A DNA stretch of 64,000 nt. Source: Vibrio astriarenae. Its GTDB lineage: Bacteria; Pseudomonadota; Gammaproteobacteria; Enterobacterales; Vibrionaceae. Location: positions 1 to 64,000 of the forward strand of contig NZ_CP047475.1 in the NCBI RefSeq assembly GCF_010587385.1, written 5' to 3'. The notes below the pieces were generated by a model. That model was not told the origin of the DNA and did no database searches. It was given only the letters and a program-made list of their open reading frames with translations. The position numbers and the translations under genes are program-made. Below, in pieces: positions 47,260-57,237 of this stretch. How positions within the stretch are numbered: the first letter of the stretch is position 1; each line of letters starts with the position of its first letter.

Positions 47260-48789
47260 TTAGGATAAAAAGAATTGATACGATGGATTATCCGTCTCAT
47301 CTTTACATTGATAGCCTAACTCGCGCAGATGGCTAGAGAACTGTGCTAGGTCGGCTTCATTAAGTTCAAACCCACACAATACGCGGCCATAGTCAGCGCC
47401 GTGATTGCGGTAGTTAAAAAGACTGATGTTCCAGTGAGTCCCCAATGTGCTCAGGAACTTGAGTAGTGCCCCTGGATATTCAGGGAACTCAAAGCTATAG
47501 AGACGCTCTTTAAGTGGTTTAGAGGGCTTACCGCCAATCATATAACGAACGTGCAATTTAGCCATTTCATCATCGGATAGGTCGACAACCGGGTAGCCGC
47601 CCTCACGTAGGTCATTGATGATGTGGTCGAGCTCTTCTTGCCCCCCCATAAGCCTAACGCCGACAAAGATGTTCGCTAGGTCGTCATCATTGTACCGGTA
47701 GTTAAACTCCGTCACGGCACGACCACCAATGATGTTGCAAAACTCAAAGAAGGCACCCTGACGCTCCGGGATCGTCACAGCCAACAAGCCCTCACGTTTT
47801 TCACCCAGCTCACAGCGTTCAGAGACATAGCGTAAACCATGGAAGTTGGTGTTGGCGCCCGAGAGTACGGTGCCAAGATTCTTATCTTTGAGCTGGTTTT
47901 GTTCTGCAAACTTCTTTAATCCAGCAAGCGCTAATGCACCTGAGGGTTCAGCGATCGCTCGCGTATCTTCAAAGATGTCTTTAACCGCAGAGCAGATCTC
48001 ATCACTTGATACTGTCACATGTCCATCAATGTATTGCTGACACAAACGAAACGTCTCTTCACCGATACGTTTAACTGCAACACCATCAGCAAACATACTG
48101 ACTTGGTCGAGTACCACTGGCTCTCCGGCATCCAGTGCGGCTTTGAGGCAAGAAGAGTCTTCAGGCTCTACCGCAATCACCTTAATTTCAGGCATCAGTT
48201 GTTTGACTAATACAGCGACACCAGCAGCCAGGCCACCACCACCGACAGGCACGAAGATGTAATCGAGATGACCATTTTGCTGCAGCATCTCCATACCAAT
48301 GGTGCCTTGACCGGCAATCACTAGAGGGTGATCAAAAGGAGGAACAAAGGTGTAGCCATGAAGCTCCGACAAGCGCTCAGCTTCCGCTTTAGCTTCGTCA
48401 AAGTTACTGCCATGCAGAACCACCTCACCACCAAAACCACGCACAGCATCAACTTTGATGTCGGGGGTGGTTTTAGGCATCACAATAATCGTTTTGATAC
48501 CAAGCTTGGTGCCAGAAAGTGCCATTCCTTGAGCGTGATTCCCCGCAGAGGCAGCGATCACCCCCGCCGCTTTTTGTTGCTCAGAAAGACTCGATACCAT
48601 GTTATAGGCACCGCGCAACTTGAATGAGTGTACCGGCTGGCGATCTTCACGCTTGAGTTGCACGTTGTTGTGAATACGTGCAGAGAGACGTGGCATCTCT
48701 TGAAGTGGCGTGACTGTTGCCACTTCATAAACCGGAGCTCGAAGGATTTGGCGCAGATAATCTGCGCCAGTCTCACTAGTTAGTGTCAT
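47260..48789 (-). CDS. ilvA: Threonine ammonia-lyase, biosynthetic
   Basis: This 509-residue PLP enzyme turns threonine into 2-oxobutanoate, the first step to isoleucine. The PLP lysine lies in HSFKLRGAYNM (about residue 53), with the glycine loop VGGGGLAAG. Two C-terminal ACT-like regulatory domains (about 325-509) mark the isoleucine-inhibited biosynthetic form. It is last in the ilv operon, 3 nt after ilvD. Confidence 0.97.
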   Translation of the reverse strand: MTLTSETGADYLRQILRAPVYEVATVTPLQEMPRLSARIHNNVQLKREDRQPVHSFKLRGAYNMVSSLSEQQKAAGVIAASAGNHAQGMALSGTKLGIKTIIVMPKTTPDIKVDAVRGFGGEVVLHGSNFDEAKAEAERLSELHGYTFVPPFDHPLVIAGQGTIGMEMLQQNGHLDYIFVPVGGGGLAAGVAVLVKQLMPEIKVIAVEPEDSSCLKAALDAGEPVVLDQVSMFADGVAVKRIGEETFRLCQQYIDGHVTVSSDEICSAVKDIFEDTRAIAEPSGALALAGLKKFAEQNQLKDKNLGTVLSGANTNFHGLRYVSERCELGEKREGLLAVTIPERQGAFFEFCNIIGGRAVTEFNYRYNDDDLANIFVGVRLMGGQEELDHIINDLREGGYPVVDLSDDEMAKLHVRYMIGGKPSKPLKERLYSFEFPEYPGALLKFLSTLGTHWNISLFNYRNHGADYGRVLCGFELNEADLAQFSSHLRELGYQCKDETDNPSYQFFLS

Positions 48790-48792
48790 AAG

Positions 48793-50634
48793 CTAGCCCT
48801 CTAGCTTAGATTTATCTCGTACGGCACCCTTGTCTGCACTTGTAGCCATGCTCGCATAAGCTTTGAGTGCAAATGAGACTTCGCGCTCACGAGCTGCAGG
48901 TTTCCAGCCTAATTGGTCTTGCTCGGCACGACGCGCAGCCAGCTCATCTGCAGCAACGTCGAGTGAGATGGTGCGGTTTGGAATATCGATAGCAATAGTA
49001 TCGCCATTTTTAACCAGACCAATCGTACCGCCATTCGCCGCTTCAGGAGAGGCGTGACCAATAGACAGTCCAGATGTGCCACCCGAGAAGCGACCATCAG
49101 TTAGCAGCGCGCACTCTTTACCAAGGCCCATCGATTTCAGGTAAGTCGTTGGGTAAAGCATCTCTTGCATACCAGGGCCACCTTTAGGGCCTTCATAGCG
49201 GATGACGACAACATCTCCGGCTTTAACCTTGCCACCTAAGATGCCTTCAACCGCATCTTCTTGGCTCTCAAAAACCACAGCAGGGCCAGTAAATTTGAGG
49301 ATGCTTTCATCTACACCGGCTGTTTTCACGATACAGCCATCCAGAGCGATATTGCCTTTAAGAACAGCAAGGCCACCGTCTTGGCTGTATGCATTCTCTT
49401 TCGTTCGGATACAGCCATTTTCACGGTCTGCATCAAGGCTATCCCAACGGCAGTCTTGAGAGAACGCTTCCGTTGTACGAATACCCGCAGGTCCGGCACG
49501 GTAGAAAGATTTCACCTCTTCCGAGTCAGTCAGCATGATGTCGTATTGTGCCAATTGCTCTTCCCAGGTTAGGCCAAGCACGGTTTTAGATTGGTTGTTG
49601 AGTAGGCCTGCGCGATCAAGTTCACCCAATATACCCACAACGCCACCAGCGCGGTGGACATCTTCCATATGGTATTTTTGTGTTGATGGTGCGACCTTAC
49701 ATAGGTTTGGTACGCGGCGAGACATTTGGTCAATGTCTTCCATATCGAAATCGACTTCACCTTCTTGAGCGGCTGCCAAAAGGTGCAATACGGTGTTGGT
49801 TGAACCACCCATCGCGATATCGAGTGCCATCGCGTTTTCAAACGCAGCTTTGGTGGCAATGTTGCGTGGAAGTGCAGATGCATCATCTTGCTCGTAGTAG
49901 CGTCGCGTCAAATCGACAATGCGCTTACCTGCGTTAACGAATAGGTCGCGGCGATCGGCGTGAGTCGCGAGCATTGAGCCGTTGCCTGGTTGAGATAGCC
50001 CCAGCGCTTCGGTGAGACAGTTCATTGAGTTCGCGGTAAACATACCAGAGCACGAACCACACGTTGGGCAAGCGGAGCGCTCGATCTGCTCACTTTGCTC
50101 ATCCGATACATTGGGATCGGCACCTTGCATCATCGCGTCAACAAGGTCGAGTTTGATGATTTGGTCAGACAACTTAGTCTTACCCGCTTCCATAGGGCCG
50201 CCAGAGACAAAAATCACTGGGATGTTCAGACGCATCGAGGCCATCAGCATTCCCGGAGTGATTTTGTCACAGTTGGAGATACACACCATGGCATCGGCAC
50301 AGTGAGCATTGACCATGTACTCAACAGAATCTGCAATCAGTTCGCGTGAAGGGAGTGAGTAAAGCATACCACCGTGACCCATTGCGATACCGTCATCCAC
50401 TGCGATAGTGTTGAACTCTTTGGCGATACCGCCCGCCGCTTCAATCTCTTTGGCCACCAATTGCCCTAGGTCTTTTAGGTGCACGTGACCTGGAACAAAC
50501 TGAGTAAATGAGTTTACTACGGCAATGATTGGCTTACCGAAATCTTCGTCTTTTACCCCAGTTGCGCGCCACAGTGCTCGAGCACCTGCCATGTTACGGC
50601 CATGAGTGGTAGTGGCTGATCTATATTTAGGCAT
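48793..50634 (-). CDS. ilvD: Dihydroxy-acid dehydratase
   Basis: This 613-residue iron-sulfur enzyme dehydrates dihydroxy acids to the 2-oxo precursors of valine and isoleucine. Cluster cysteines appear in [15 protein letters not shown] and [18 protein letters not shown], and the C-terminal [21 protein letters not shown] block is typical. Length equals the family norm. Confidence 0.97.
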   Translation of the reverse strand: MPKYRSATTTHGRNMAGARALWRATGVKDEDFGKPIIAVVNSFTQFVPGHVHLKDLGQLVAKEIEAAGGIAKEFNTIAVDDGIAMGHGGMLYSLPSRELIADSVEYMVNAHCADAMVCISNCDKITPGMLMASMRLNIPVIFVSGGPMEAGKTKLSDQIIKLDLVDAMMQGADPNVSDEQSEQIERSACPTCGSCSGMFTANSMNCLTEALGLSQPGNGSMLATHADRRDLFVNAGKRIVDLTRRYYEQDDASALPRNIATKAAFENAMALDIAMGGSTNTVLHLLAAAQEGEVDFDMEDIDQMSRRVPNLCKVAPSTQKYHMEDVHRAGGVVGILGELDRAGLLNNQSKTVLGLTWEEQLAQYDIMLTDSEEVKSFYRAGPAGIRTTEAFSQDCRWDSLDADRENGCIRTKENAYSQDGGLAVLKGNIALDGCIVKTAGVDESILKFTGPAVVFESQEDAVEGILGGKVKAGDVVVIRYEGPKGGPGMQEMLYPTTYLKSMGLGKECALLTDGRFSGGTSGLSIGHASPEAANGGTIGLVKNGDTIAIDIPNRTISLDVAADELAARRAEQDQLGWKPAAREREVSFALKAYASMATSADKGAVRDKSKLEG

Positions 50635-50649
50635 GTCGTTGTCCTTCTC

Positions 50650-51585
50650 TTATGCTTCTGGGTATACGTAATCTAACCAGCCCCACTTGTCTTCAGTGGT
50701 GCCATTGAATAAACCAAAGTAAGCTTCTTGCATCTCTTTGGTGATTGAGCCGCGTTTGCCTGTACCAACCTCGATTTTATCAACGGTGGCGACTGGAACG
50801 ATTTCTGCGGCCGTGCCTGTCATGAACACTTCGTCAGCCAGGTATAGAGCTTCGCGCGCAATGTTCGCTTCGCGCACTTCATAACCTTTATCACGAGCGA
50901 TGGTCATGATTGAATCACGAGTAATGCCTGGCAAAATTGCGCTGGTTGCTGGTGGAGTGGTGATCACGCCATCTTTAATCACAAAAATGTTCTCACCAGC
51001 GCCTTCTGACAAGTAGCCATCAACACTAAGAGCAATACCCTCATCGTAACCGTGACGACGCGCTTCACCACCGACTAGGAGAGAAGATAGGTAGTTACCA
51101 CCGGCTTTGGCCGCAGTAGGAATGGTGTTTGGAGCCGCACGATTCCAGCTAGAGATCATCGCATCCACACCGTTTTCCAGTGCTTCTTCGCCAAGGTAAG
51201 AGCCCCAAGGGAAGGCGGCAATGATCAAATCCATTTCGGTATCAACCGGAGGACAAACGCCTAAGCCGACATTGCCAACAAAGCCAAGCGGGCGAATGTA
51301 GGCATTATCTAGCTTGTTTTGACGCAGAGTTTCACGGGTTGCCTCCATGATCTCATCAACAGTGTATGGGATCGGGAAGCGATAGATTTTAGCGGAGTCT
51401 TTTAGGCGTTGAGCATGCTCACGGTGACGGAAGACAATTGGCCCTTTTGGTGTGTTGTAGCAGCGTACGCCTTCAAATACCGAAGTACCGTAGTGCATGG
51501 CATGAGTTAGAACGTGCACATTCGCCTCAGCCCATGGAACCATTTCACCATTAAACCAAATGTAATCAGCAGTTTTTGTCGCCAT
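50650..51585 (-). CDS. ilvE: Branched-chain amino acid aminotransferase
   Basis: This 311-residue fold-type IV PLP aminotransferase makes the final step to valine, isoleucine and leucine. It shows YGTSVFEGVRCY, the PLP lysine in TAAKAGGNYLSSLL (about residue 160), and EGAGENIFVIKDGVITTPP. It lies 15 nt before ilvD in the ilv operon. Confidence 0.96.
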   Translation of the reverse strand: MATKTADYIWFNGEMVPWAEANVHVLTHAMHYGTSVFEGVRCYNTPKGPIVFRHREHAQRLKDSAKIYRFPIPYTVDEIMEATRETLRQNKLDNAYIRPLGFVGNVGLGVCPPVDTEMDLIIAAFPWGSYLGEEALENGVDAMISSWNRAAPNTIPTAAKAGGNYLSSLLVGGEARRHGYDEGIALSVDGYLSEGAGENIFVIKDGVITTPPATSAILPGITRDSIMTIARDKGYEVREANIAREALYLADEVFMTGTAAEIVPVATVDKIEVGTGKRGSITKEMQEAYFGLFNGTTEDKWGWLDYVYPEA

Positions 51586-51596
51586 TGTTGCCTTCC

Positions 51597-51881
51597 TTAT
51601 GCGTTTACTCGTTGTTGTAGGTTGTTGTTTGGCAGTTCGTTGTTATTGATTTTGATAACATCTACGCTGATCACATCCCACAATTTTTCAATTTGATTAG
51701 TTAAGAATGAGATTGGTCGATCGCTATCGACGATGATCTCAACACTTGCAATTTTGCTTTCATGATTTTGCGTTCCTGCCACCTGTTTCACGACAAAGCC
51801 GCGGTGGCGCACGACGCGAAGAACACGCTCAAGCAGTACCGGTTTGTCGTCTGCTTTGATATCTAATAAGTATCTTTCCAT
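51597..51881 (-). CDS. ilvM: Acetolactate synthase II small subunit
   Basis: This 94-residue single ACT-domain regulatory subunit pairs with IlvG. The start VLLERVLRVVRHRGFVVKQV is typical. Its ATG overlaps the ilvG stop (51881), so translation is coupled. Confidence 0.93.
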   Translation of the reverse strand: MERYLLDIKADDKPVLLERVLRVVRHRGFVVKQVAGTQNHESKIASVEIIVDSDRPISFLTNQIEKLWDVISVDVIKINNNELPNNNLQQRVNA

Positions 51882-53527
51882 TAGGTGTTCTCCAACATAT
51901 CACTATTTGATGCACCAGGTGGTACAAGTGGCCAAACATTTTCTTCTTCATCGATCAAAACATGCAGTAGGTAAGCGGTTTTGCTCTCTAACATCTCTTT
52001 TAGCGCAGGTTCGACTTCTTCTTTCTTAGTAATCGTTTTACCCGGAATATCGAACGCTTTCGCGAGCATAACGAAGTCTGGGTTGTCATCGAGAATGGTT
52101 TCACTGTGGCGACCGTCGAAGAACAGCGATTGCCATTGTCGTACCATACCTAGGCGTTGATTGTTAATAAGCACCATCTTTACTGGGATCTGGCGGCGTT
52201 TTAGCGTGCCAAGCTCCTGCACATTCATCATGAACGAGCCGTCACCTGAAATAAGAATCGATTGATCGTCAGGACGAGCAACCGCAGCGCCCATGGCGGC
52301 AGGCAAGCCGAATCCCATCGTGCCAAGGCCTGCAGAGGTAATAAAGTTTTGCGGGTGGCGTGGTTGAATGTGTTGCGCTGCCCACATTTGGTGCTGGCCG
52401 ACATCGGTGGAGACCATCGAGGACTCTGGCATCATGTCTGAAAGCTGCTTGAGTAGTAGTGGTGCATAGATGAGCTCACCAGGGTGGTCATAGCGCCATT
52501 TGAAACCGCTTCGTAGGCTTTCAGTGTGGTGAAGCCAAGGGGCGATATCATGTTCAAGATGTAGCTGAGGTAATATTTGACGAATATCACCACGCAGTGC
52601 AGCGTGTGCATGGCGCAGCTTGTTGATCTCCGCAGCATCAATATCTACATGCACCACCTTAGCATTTGGCGCGAAGGTATCTAATTTACCCGTTACTCGA
52701 TCATCGAAGCGCGCGCCAACGACGATTAATAAGTCACTCTCTTGCACGACAAGGTTCGCCGCTTTGGTGCCGTGCATCCCTAGCATTCCCAAGTAGTGTG
52801 GGTCATGACGCTCGATTGTGCCTAACCCTTTTAACGTGCTTACTGAAGGCATTGGGTTATCGATAAGAAATTTGCGCACGGTGTCCGTTGAGTGTGCTAG
52901 TTGTACCCCACCACCGACGTAAAGTACCGGGCGTTTTGATTCGCGGATGAGGGCATTTGCCAGGCGGTAAGACTCCGGCGTTGGAACTGGGAACGGGATA
53001 TGCTCAAACTCAGGAAGAATTTCGATAGGTGCTTCGGCAAGTTGCACATCTTTTGCTATATCGACAATAACGGGACCAGGGCGACCGGTTTTCGCTACTT
53101 CAAACGCCTCTGAAAGGGTAGGAGCAAGATCGTTGATATCGGTGACAAGATAGCTGTGTTTGGTACAGGCCAGCGACATACCGATCACGTCCATCTCTTG
53201 AAACGCGTCAGTACCGATGTGTGTACTGGCAACCTGTCCCGTGATTGCTACCAATGGGATAGAATCAAGAAAGGCATCAGCAAGGCCAGTGACCAGGTTG
53301 GTTGCACCAGGTCCAGAGGTTGCCATGCAGACAGCCACGTCTTGTTGTGCTCTTGCCATGCCGATAGCCGCCATCGCTGCGCCTTGCTCGTGGCGACAAA
53401 GGATATGTTCAACGCCACCATCGTACAGGGCATCATAGATAGGCATGATGGCACCGCCTGGATAACCAAATACGGTTTCAATACCTTGTTGTTTTAGTGC
53501 GGATACAACTAACTCTGCTCCAGTCAT
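51881..53527 (-). CDS. ilvG: Acetolactate synthase II large subunit
   Basis: This 548-residue thiamine-diphosphate enzyme condenses pyruvate to acetolactate or acetohydroxybutyrate. It has the catalytic Glu region [16 protein letters not shown], the FAD/central domain and the ThDP motif [12 protein letters not shown]...NNQ (about 428-460). The gene is intact, unlike the frameshifted ilvG of E. coli K-12. It is preceded by the ilvL leader and attenuator. Confidence 0.97.
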   Translation of the reverse strand: MTGAELVVSALKQQGIETVFGYPGGAIMPIYDALYDGGVEHILCRHEQGAAMAAIGMARAQQDVAVCMATSGPGATNLVTGLADAFLDSIPLVAITGQVASTHIGTDAFQEMDVIGMSLACTKHSYLVTDINDLAPTLSEAFEVAKTGRPGPVIVDIAKDVQLAEAPIEILPEFEHIPFPVPTPESYRLANALIRESKRPVLYVGGGVQLAHSTDTVRKFLIDNPMPSVSTLKGLGTIERHDPHYLGMLGMHGTKAANLVVQESDLLIVVGARFDDRVTGKLDTFAPNAKVVHVDIDAAEINKLRHAHAALRGDIRQILPQLHLEHDIAPWLHHTESLRSGFKWRYDHPGELIYAPLLLKQLSDMMPESSMVSTDVGQHQMWAAQHIQPRHPQNFITSAGLGTMGFGLPAAMGAAVARPDDQSILISGDGSFMMNVQELGTLKRRQIPVKMVLINNQRLGMVRQWQSLFFDGRHSETILDDNPDFVMLAKAFDIPGKTITKKEEVEPALKEMLESKTAYLLHVLIDEEENVWPLVPPGASNSDMLENT

Positions 53528-53642
53528 TGTGATCCTCCATGTACCGCTTCATTGCGATGAGCTGCTTGCTTGCACATCATGTGCGCTCCCGTTCTTTGTT
53601 CCTAAATGCTCGATGAAATGAGCTTTTAAATCTTCTTAGTGT

Positions 53643-53680
53643 AAAAAAACCCCCGGACTTTTCAGTGCGGGGGTTTTTCT
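53643..53680 (-). terminator. ilv attenuator
   Basis: A GC-rich hairpin (CCCCCG...ACT / AGT...CGGGGG with one internal mismatch, TTTC loop on the plus strand) is followed on the minus strand by seven T. It lies between the ilvL leader peptide and ilvG, so readthrough would depend on ribosome stalling at the Leu/Ile/Val codons of ilvL. Confidence 0.92.
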
Positions 53681-53690
53681 TATTCGATGG

Positions 53691-53780
53691 CTATCTTTCG
53701 CCCACTCGACCCCGCGCGGTGTCCATAATGACCACGATAATCAGGGCTAGCAGTGTGTTAAATGCGAAGATAGATTTCAT
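53691..53780 (-). CDS. ilvL: ilvGMEDA operon leader peptide
   Basis: A 29-residue reading frame beginning MKSIFAFNTLLALIIVVIMD contains the cluster LLALIIVVI of the three regulated amino acids and ends in TAG at 53691. It sits 164 bp upstream of ilvG, directly before the attenuator. Shortage of charged Leu-, Ile- or Val-tRNA would stall ribosomes here and let transcription into ilvG. It is too short for ordinary gene callers. Confidence 0.93.
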   Translation of the reverse strand: MKSIFAFNTLLALIIVVIMDTARGRVGER

Positions 53781-54196
53781 TATAAATTTGGTTACGAATT
53801 GTCGTCTGCCTCTAGTGGTAACATACAAAACTGCCGAATGACAAGGGAAAAATTAACAAGTCTGATGTTTTTTTGAGTGATTATAAGTATCGATAGCACG
53901 CTTGTGATTGATATTTAATCCCGTTATGTGGTTATTATGTAGTTACAATTACTTCTAAGTTGTATTTTGTTGGTCTTTTTGACTGTAAAACGATTGCGCA
54001 ATTAGCAGTGAATTAATCTAAAAATACTCAATATCCTTTCCTGTTTAGGACAAAACAACCAACTCTCACACTTCATTCACAATGCAGTTTCACTAACAAG
54101 AGATCCTGGTCGCGTCGTTATGGCGTGAGTTATGACAGCACAAAGTTATCGCCTCATGATGCGCTTCTTTTTCCGATCTTATTGAGAAGAGCAACG
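53781..54196. promoter_or_regulatory. ilvL-comM divergent intergenic region
   Basis: This 416-bp AT-rich region must hold the minus-strand ilv promoter and the plus-strand comM promoter. I see no convincing pair of -35/-10 hexamers and no clear CRP-S competence site, and no gene. Confidence 0.4.
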
Positions 54197-54840
54197 ATGA
54201 GTTTAGCTATTATTCATAGCCGAGCAAGCGTGGGTGTGGAAGCGCCGGAAGTAACCGTAGAGGTTCATATTAGCAATGGTATGCCGGGATTTTCGCTGGT
54301 GGGTTTGGCGGAGACAACGGTTAAAGAGGCGAAAGATCGTGTCCGTAGTGCCATCATTAATTCTAACTTTGAGTTTCCTTCTAAGCGAATAACGGTCAAT
54401 CTTGCTCCCGCAGATTTACCCAAAGATGGAGGGCGATTTGATCTCCCCATTGCTTTGGGGATTCTTGCTGCCTCTGAACAGATCCCGATATCTCATCTTG
54501 GCCATAAGGAGTTTCTTGGCGAGCTGGCGCTTTCTGGTGAACTTAGGAGCGTTAAAGGCGTGTTGCCTGCAGCGCTTGCTGCCACAAAAAAGCAGCGTAC
54601 CTTGATTGTCCCACATTATAATGGCGACCAGGCTGCACTCGTCGATAAAGAGAAGCACTGCTCAGCAGAAAGTTTGTTAGATGTGTGTGCCGATTTATGT
54701 GGACAGCAGAAACTGTCTCTGCATCAAACACCTACGGCTATAACAACACCAGCCTCAACACGTGATCTTCAAGATATTATTGGTCAGCAGCAAGGCAAGA
54801 GGGCGTTAGAAATCGCAGCAGCCGGCAGCCACAACCTACT
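54197..54840 (+). pseudogene. comM: comM, 5' part, interrupted by the inserted element
   Basis: Residues 1-214 of the YifB/ComM family: MSLAIIHSRASVGVEAPEVTVEV, PGFSLVGLAETTVKEAKDRVRSA, NLAPADLPKDGGRFDLPIALG and DIIGQQQGKRALEIAAAGSHNLL. ComM is a hexameric helicase that extends branch migration during natural transformation. The frame leaves comM at 54840 and continues 46 nt into the element to a stop at 54886, adding a foreign tail. The start is the ATG at 54197, which matches the family N-terminus. The fragment stops just before the Walker A loop, so it is non-functional as a helicase. Confidence 0.95.
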
Positions 54841-54866
54841 GCAGCTTTGCAATATTTACCTATTTG
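54815..54866 (+). other. attL: Left attachment site of the integrated element (attL)
   Basis: comM sequence runs to ...CACAACCTACT (54840) and element sequence starts at GCAGCTTTG. The CT at 54839-54840 is shared with the right end. Inside the element, ATTTACC at 54854-54860 starts 13 nt after the CT. The mirror-image heptamer sits at the identical distance at the right end, as expected for the phage-type half-sites of a large serine recombinase. Confidence 0.88.
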
Positions 54867-54875
54867 GGGATTCAT

Positions 54876-55148
54876 ATGCTCTTTAGTGTCAGTGATTACT
54901 TTAGCTATCAGCTGGTTGAAGCTAGCAGCCATGATGAAGCAGTGAAATTGTTTACTGGTAAATCAAATCTAGTATTGCTGACAGATGAGCAGCTCAATGA
55001 TGACACCACTGTCGTCGTCGCCATGTGTTGTGTGTACCAAGGGAATATTGAAGCCAGACTTGAAAGCTGCTCTATAGATATAGACAGAGTTTTGCTTATG
55101 GATAGCTTTGCTTGTACTCGTTTCTACACGCTGATATGTGGACGTTAG
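54876..55148 (+). CDS. Hypothetical protein at the left end of the element
   Basis: This 90-residue protein (MLFSVSDYFSYQLVEASSHDEAVKLF...) has no motif I recognise, no signal peptide and no membrane segment; it is acidic with four cysteines in the second half. GGGGA lies 5 nt before the ATG at 54876. The ATG overlaps the stop of the comM 5' fragment (54884-54886), so it could be translated from the comM transcript. Confidence 0.55.
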   Translation: MLFSVSDYFSYQLVEASSHDEAVKLFTGKSNLVLLTDEQLNDDTTVVVAMCCVYQGNIEARLESCSIDIDRVLLMDSFACTRFYTLICGR

Positions 55149-55343
55149 TAAACTCGTTAACCGTTGGAAGTGAGATAAAGACGGTTGGTGTGTGTATGGG
55201 GTATCACAGGTAAATCGCCATAAATCGCACCATAATTACGGTGGAAAACACAGAGAACCGATTCCAATAGGAATAATCGATATTCCAAAAGAACAATTAA
55301 TAACCAGTAGGATTCGAGCAAATTTTCTGATGGTAATTGGTTT

Positions 55344-56081
55344 ATGAATAGTTTGGCTAAAACGCTATTAGCTTCTTTGGTTATTGGTTTGGTTGGTTGT
55401 AGTTCGGATAGTGATTCTCCTGCTCCTGAACAACCTCCCGTTGATGGTATTCCTCCTATTGATGGTACTCCACCATGCTCTGAGGATTGTGGCGGTGAAG
55501 AAAAGCCACCAGTAGACAGTGATAAGCCTGTACTTCCGCCTGTAGAATTGCCAATTGAAGTTGTACCTGAAAACCCAGTAGAGCACTGCTCCTTGGGTAA
55601 TTTTTACAGCGAAGATTGGCACATATATGGTGAAATATTAATGCTAGCTTCAAACTATTGCTCAAACCTTTCCGCTGTAGTTAAAGACACTATTAGAGGT
55701 GAGTTAACATTACTCCAAGCTCATTATGAGAAGGATGAAGGTGAGCGCTACATCTATATGTTTGACAATCCTAGCTCAACTAATCTTAAGGGGCTTGTTT
55801 CTCATTATACCGCTGGCACTTGTGACAAGGATACTGGAGAAGGAGAGGGGTATGTGTATACATCGGCTACTCTCTACAATTCAAATGACTATGACGATTA
55901 CATCAGATTGAATGTAACTAAGAATACCTATGATTCTTGGTGTTACATTATTGATACTGAATATTCTTATCCTTATTTTTACAAAGACACTGCTGAGTAC
56001 GAGCAGTTCATGAAAGCTATTGATAGGGATACTCATTTACCATATGTAGAAGAGGCTTTTCTTTTTGCCAATGAGATTTAG
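55344..56081 (+). CDS. Putative lipoprotein, cargo of the element
   Basis: This 245-residue protein has a lipoprotein signal peptide (lipobox LVGC, Cys19; Ser at +2 suggests the outer membrane). A proline/acid-rich linker (about 25-80) with a CSEDCGG motif follows. The remaining C-terminal domain is rich in aromatic and acidic residues and has four cysteines that could form disulfides. I do not recognise the family. It has a 195-nt upstream untranslated region and no helpful neighbours. A surface role such as exclusion or phage-receptor masking would be guesswork. Confidence 0.75.
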   Translation: MNSLAKTLLASLVIGLVGCSSDSDSPAPEQPPVDGIPPIDGTPPCSEDCGGEEKPPVDSDKPVLPPVELPIEVVPENPVEHCSLGNFYSEDWHIYGEILMLASNYCSNLSAVVKDTIRGELTLLQAHYEKDEGERYIYMFDNPSSTNLKGLVSHYTAGTCDKDTGEGEGYVYTSATLYNSNDYDDYIRLNVTKNTYDSWCYIIDTEYSYPYFYKDTAEYEQFMKAIDRDTHLPYVEEAFLFANEI

Positions 56082-56159
56082 AGGCGGAAAAGTTAGGTAA
56101 GGTTTTCAAATCGACTTTAAGGGTGTGCATGATATGCGTGTACACCTTATTTCAAAAAA

Positions 56160-56182
56160 GGGGGAGTCCCCCCTGTTCTTTT
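56160..56182 (+). terminator. Possible terminator after the lipoprotein gene
   Basis: GGGGG-AGT-CCCCC forms a short GC-rich hairpin followed by TGTTCTTTTCC, 79 nt after the lipoprotein stop. Direction fits, but the U-tract is imperfect. Confidence 0.5.
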
Positions 56183-56429
56183 CCTGTAGTAACAGCACAT
56201 CACTTAAACTCTTTCAATTTAGAGCCTTTCAACAATGTGTGGCTTATCGCTTTAATCATCGTTGTTGATTCAGTGGATAGTAGGCATATTTCAATGAGTT
56301 CGTTTGTACCTTGCCCTAAATGAACAATGGTTTAGTACATTGGTTTGGTTCGTTTAGAGTTTGCATTTGCATTTACGAACTAAATTCAGTTAAGATCTTA
56401 GATGTTAAATGAACACTATTGGTGAATTT

Positions 56430-56984
56430 ATGTTGATAGGTTATGCGCGGACTTCTACGGTTGAGCAAGAGGCAGGGCTTGAAGCCCAAGAGCGAGAGCT
56501 AGATAAACTTGGTGTAGACAAACTTTTTTCTGAACAGGTTAGCTCTGTCGGTGAAAGAGAAGTGTTGCAGGAGTGTATTCGCTTCTGCCGTGAAGGAGAT
56601 ACATTGGTTGTCACCAAGTTAGACCGTCTTGCTCGTAGTGTTGCGAACCTCTGTGACATTCAAAAGCAACTGGAGAGCAAAGGTGTAGAGTTACGTATTG
56701 CTGATATGGGACTCGATACAGCTACACCACAAGGTAAGTTGATGCTTAATGTCTTTGGTGCTGTGGCGCAGTTCGAGCGTGAAGTGATGCTAGAGCGTCA
56801 ACGGGAAGGAATTGCCAAGGCGAAAAAAGAAGGTAAATACAAAGGTCGCAAGCCCACCAGCGACGATGTGAAAGATCAGGTAAGGGAACTCTTAGCCCAA
56901 GGCAAAAAGCCTGCTGAAATCATATCCCTCACAGGTATCGGCAAAACTACCTTTTACAAAGTTAAGAAAGAATTTCAGAGTTAA
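56430..56984 (+). CDS. Small serine recombinase (resolvase/invertase family)
   Basis: This 184-residue protein begins MLIGYARTST with the catalytic serine at residue 9. It has the KLDRLARSV active-site block, TPQGKLMLNVFGAVAQFEREVMLERQREG, and a C-terminal Hin-like helix-turn-helix (PAEIISLTGIGKTTFYKVKK). It matches the Tn3 resolvase/Pin invertase type and could resolve dimers, invert a segment or assist replication of the element. I start at ATG 56430 because TGGTGA precedes it; the ATG at 56409 would add seven non-family residues. Confidence 0.93.
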   Translation: MLIGYARTSTVEQEAGLEAQERELDKLGVDKLFSEQVSSVGEREVLQECIRFCREGDTLVVTKLDRLARSVANLCDIQKQLESKGVELRIADMGLDTATPQGKLMLNVFGAVAQFEREVMLERQREGIAKAKKEGKYKGRKPTSDDVKDQVRELLAQGKKPAEIISLTGIGKTTFYKVKKEFQS

Positions 56985-57005
56985 AGGCAATGACTTATAC
57001 AGGGT

Positions 57006-57050
57006 GGCAACTACGGCAACTACGGCAACGCTGGCAAGTATGGCAACAAA
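57006..57050 (+). repeat. Five 9-bp direct repeats, GGCAACTAC type
   Basis: The units are GGCAACTAC, GGCAACTAC, GGCAACGCT, GGCAAGTAT and GGCAACAAA, head to tail without spacing. A related cluster sits inside the HNH gene at 59540-59575, and the two share the 15-mer GGCAAGTATGGCAAC. They could be iterons for an initiator or binding sites of an element protein. Confidence 0.85.
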
Positions 57051-57212
57051 GTTACTATTTTAGTGCGAAAAGGGGCGGGACTATACACACCTCACTGCTT
57101 AAACACATCCCTTTTGTCGCTGTGTGATTACATCATAAACAGTCATTGCGGGAACAATCATAATTTTGAAAACCTGATTTGTAGTCCGATACAGCAACGA
57201 GTAAAACAAACG

Positions 57213-57237
57213 AGCACCTGCATGGGTGCTTTTTTTA
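57213..57237 (+). terminator. Terminator upstream of the helicase module
   Basis: AGCACC / GGTGCT with a TGCATG loop is followed by T7. No well-supported gene ends just before it, so it may stop a small RNA or a leader transcript. Confidence 0.75.

Noticed and set aside
55261..55274. Short palindrome ATTCC-AATA-GGAAT upstream of the lipoprotein gene
   Set aside because: The arms are only 5 bp and the region is AT-rich. It could be an operator but is within what chance would give.
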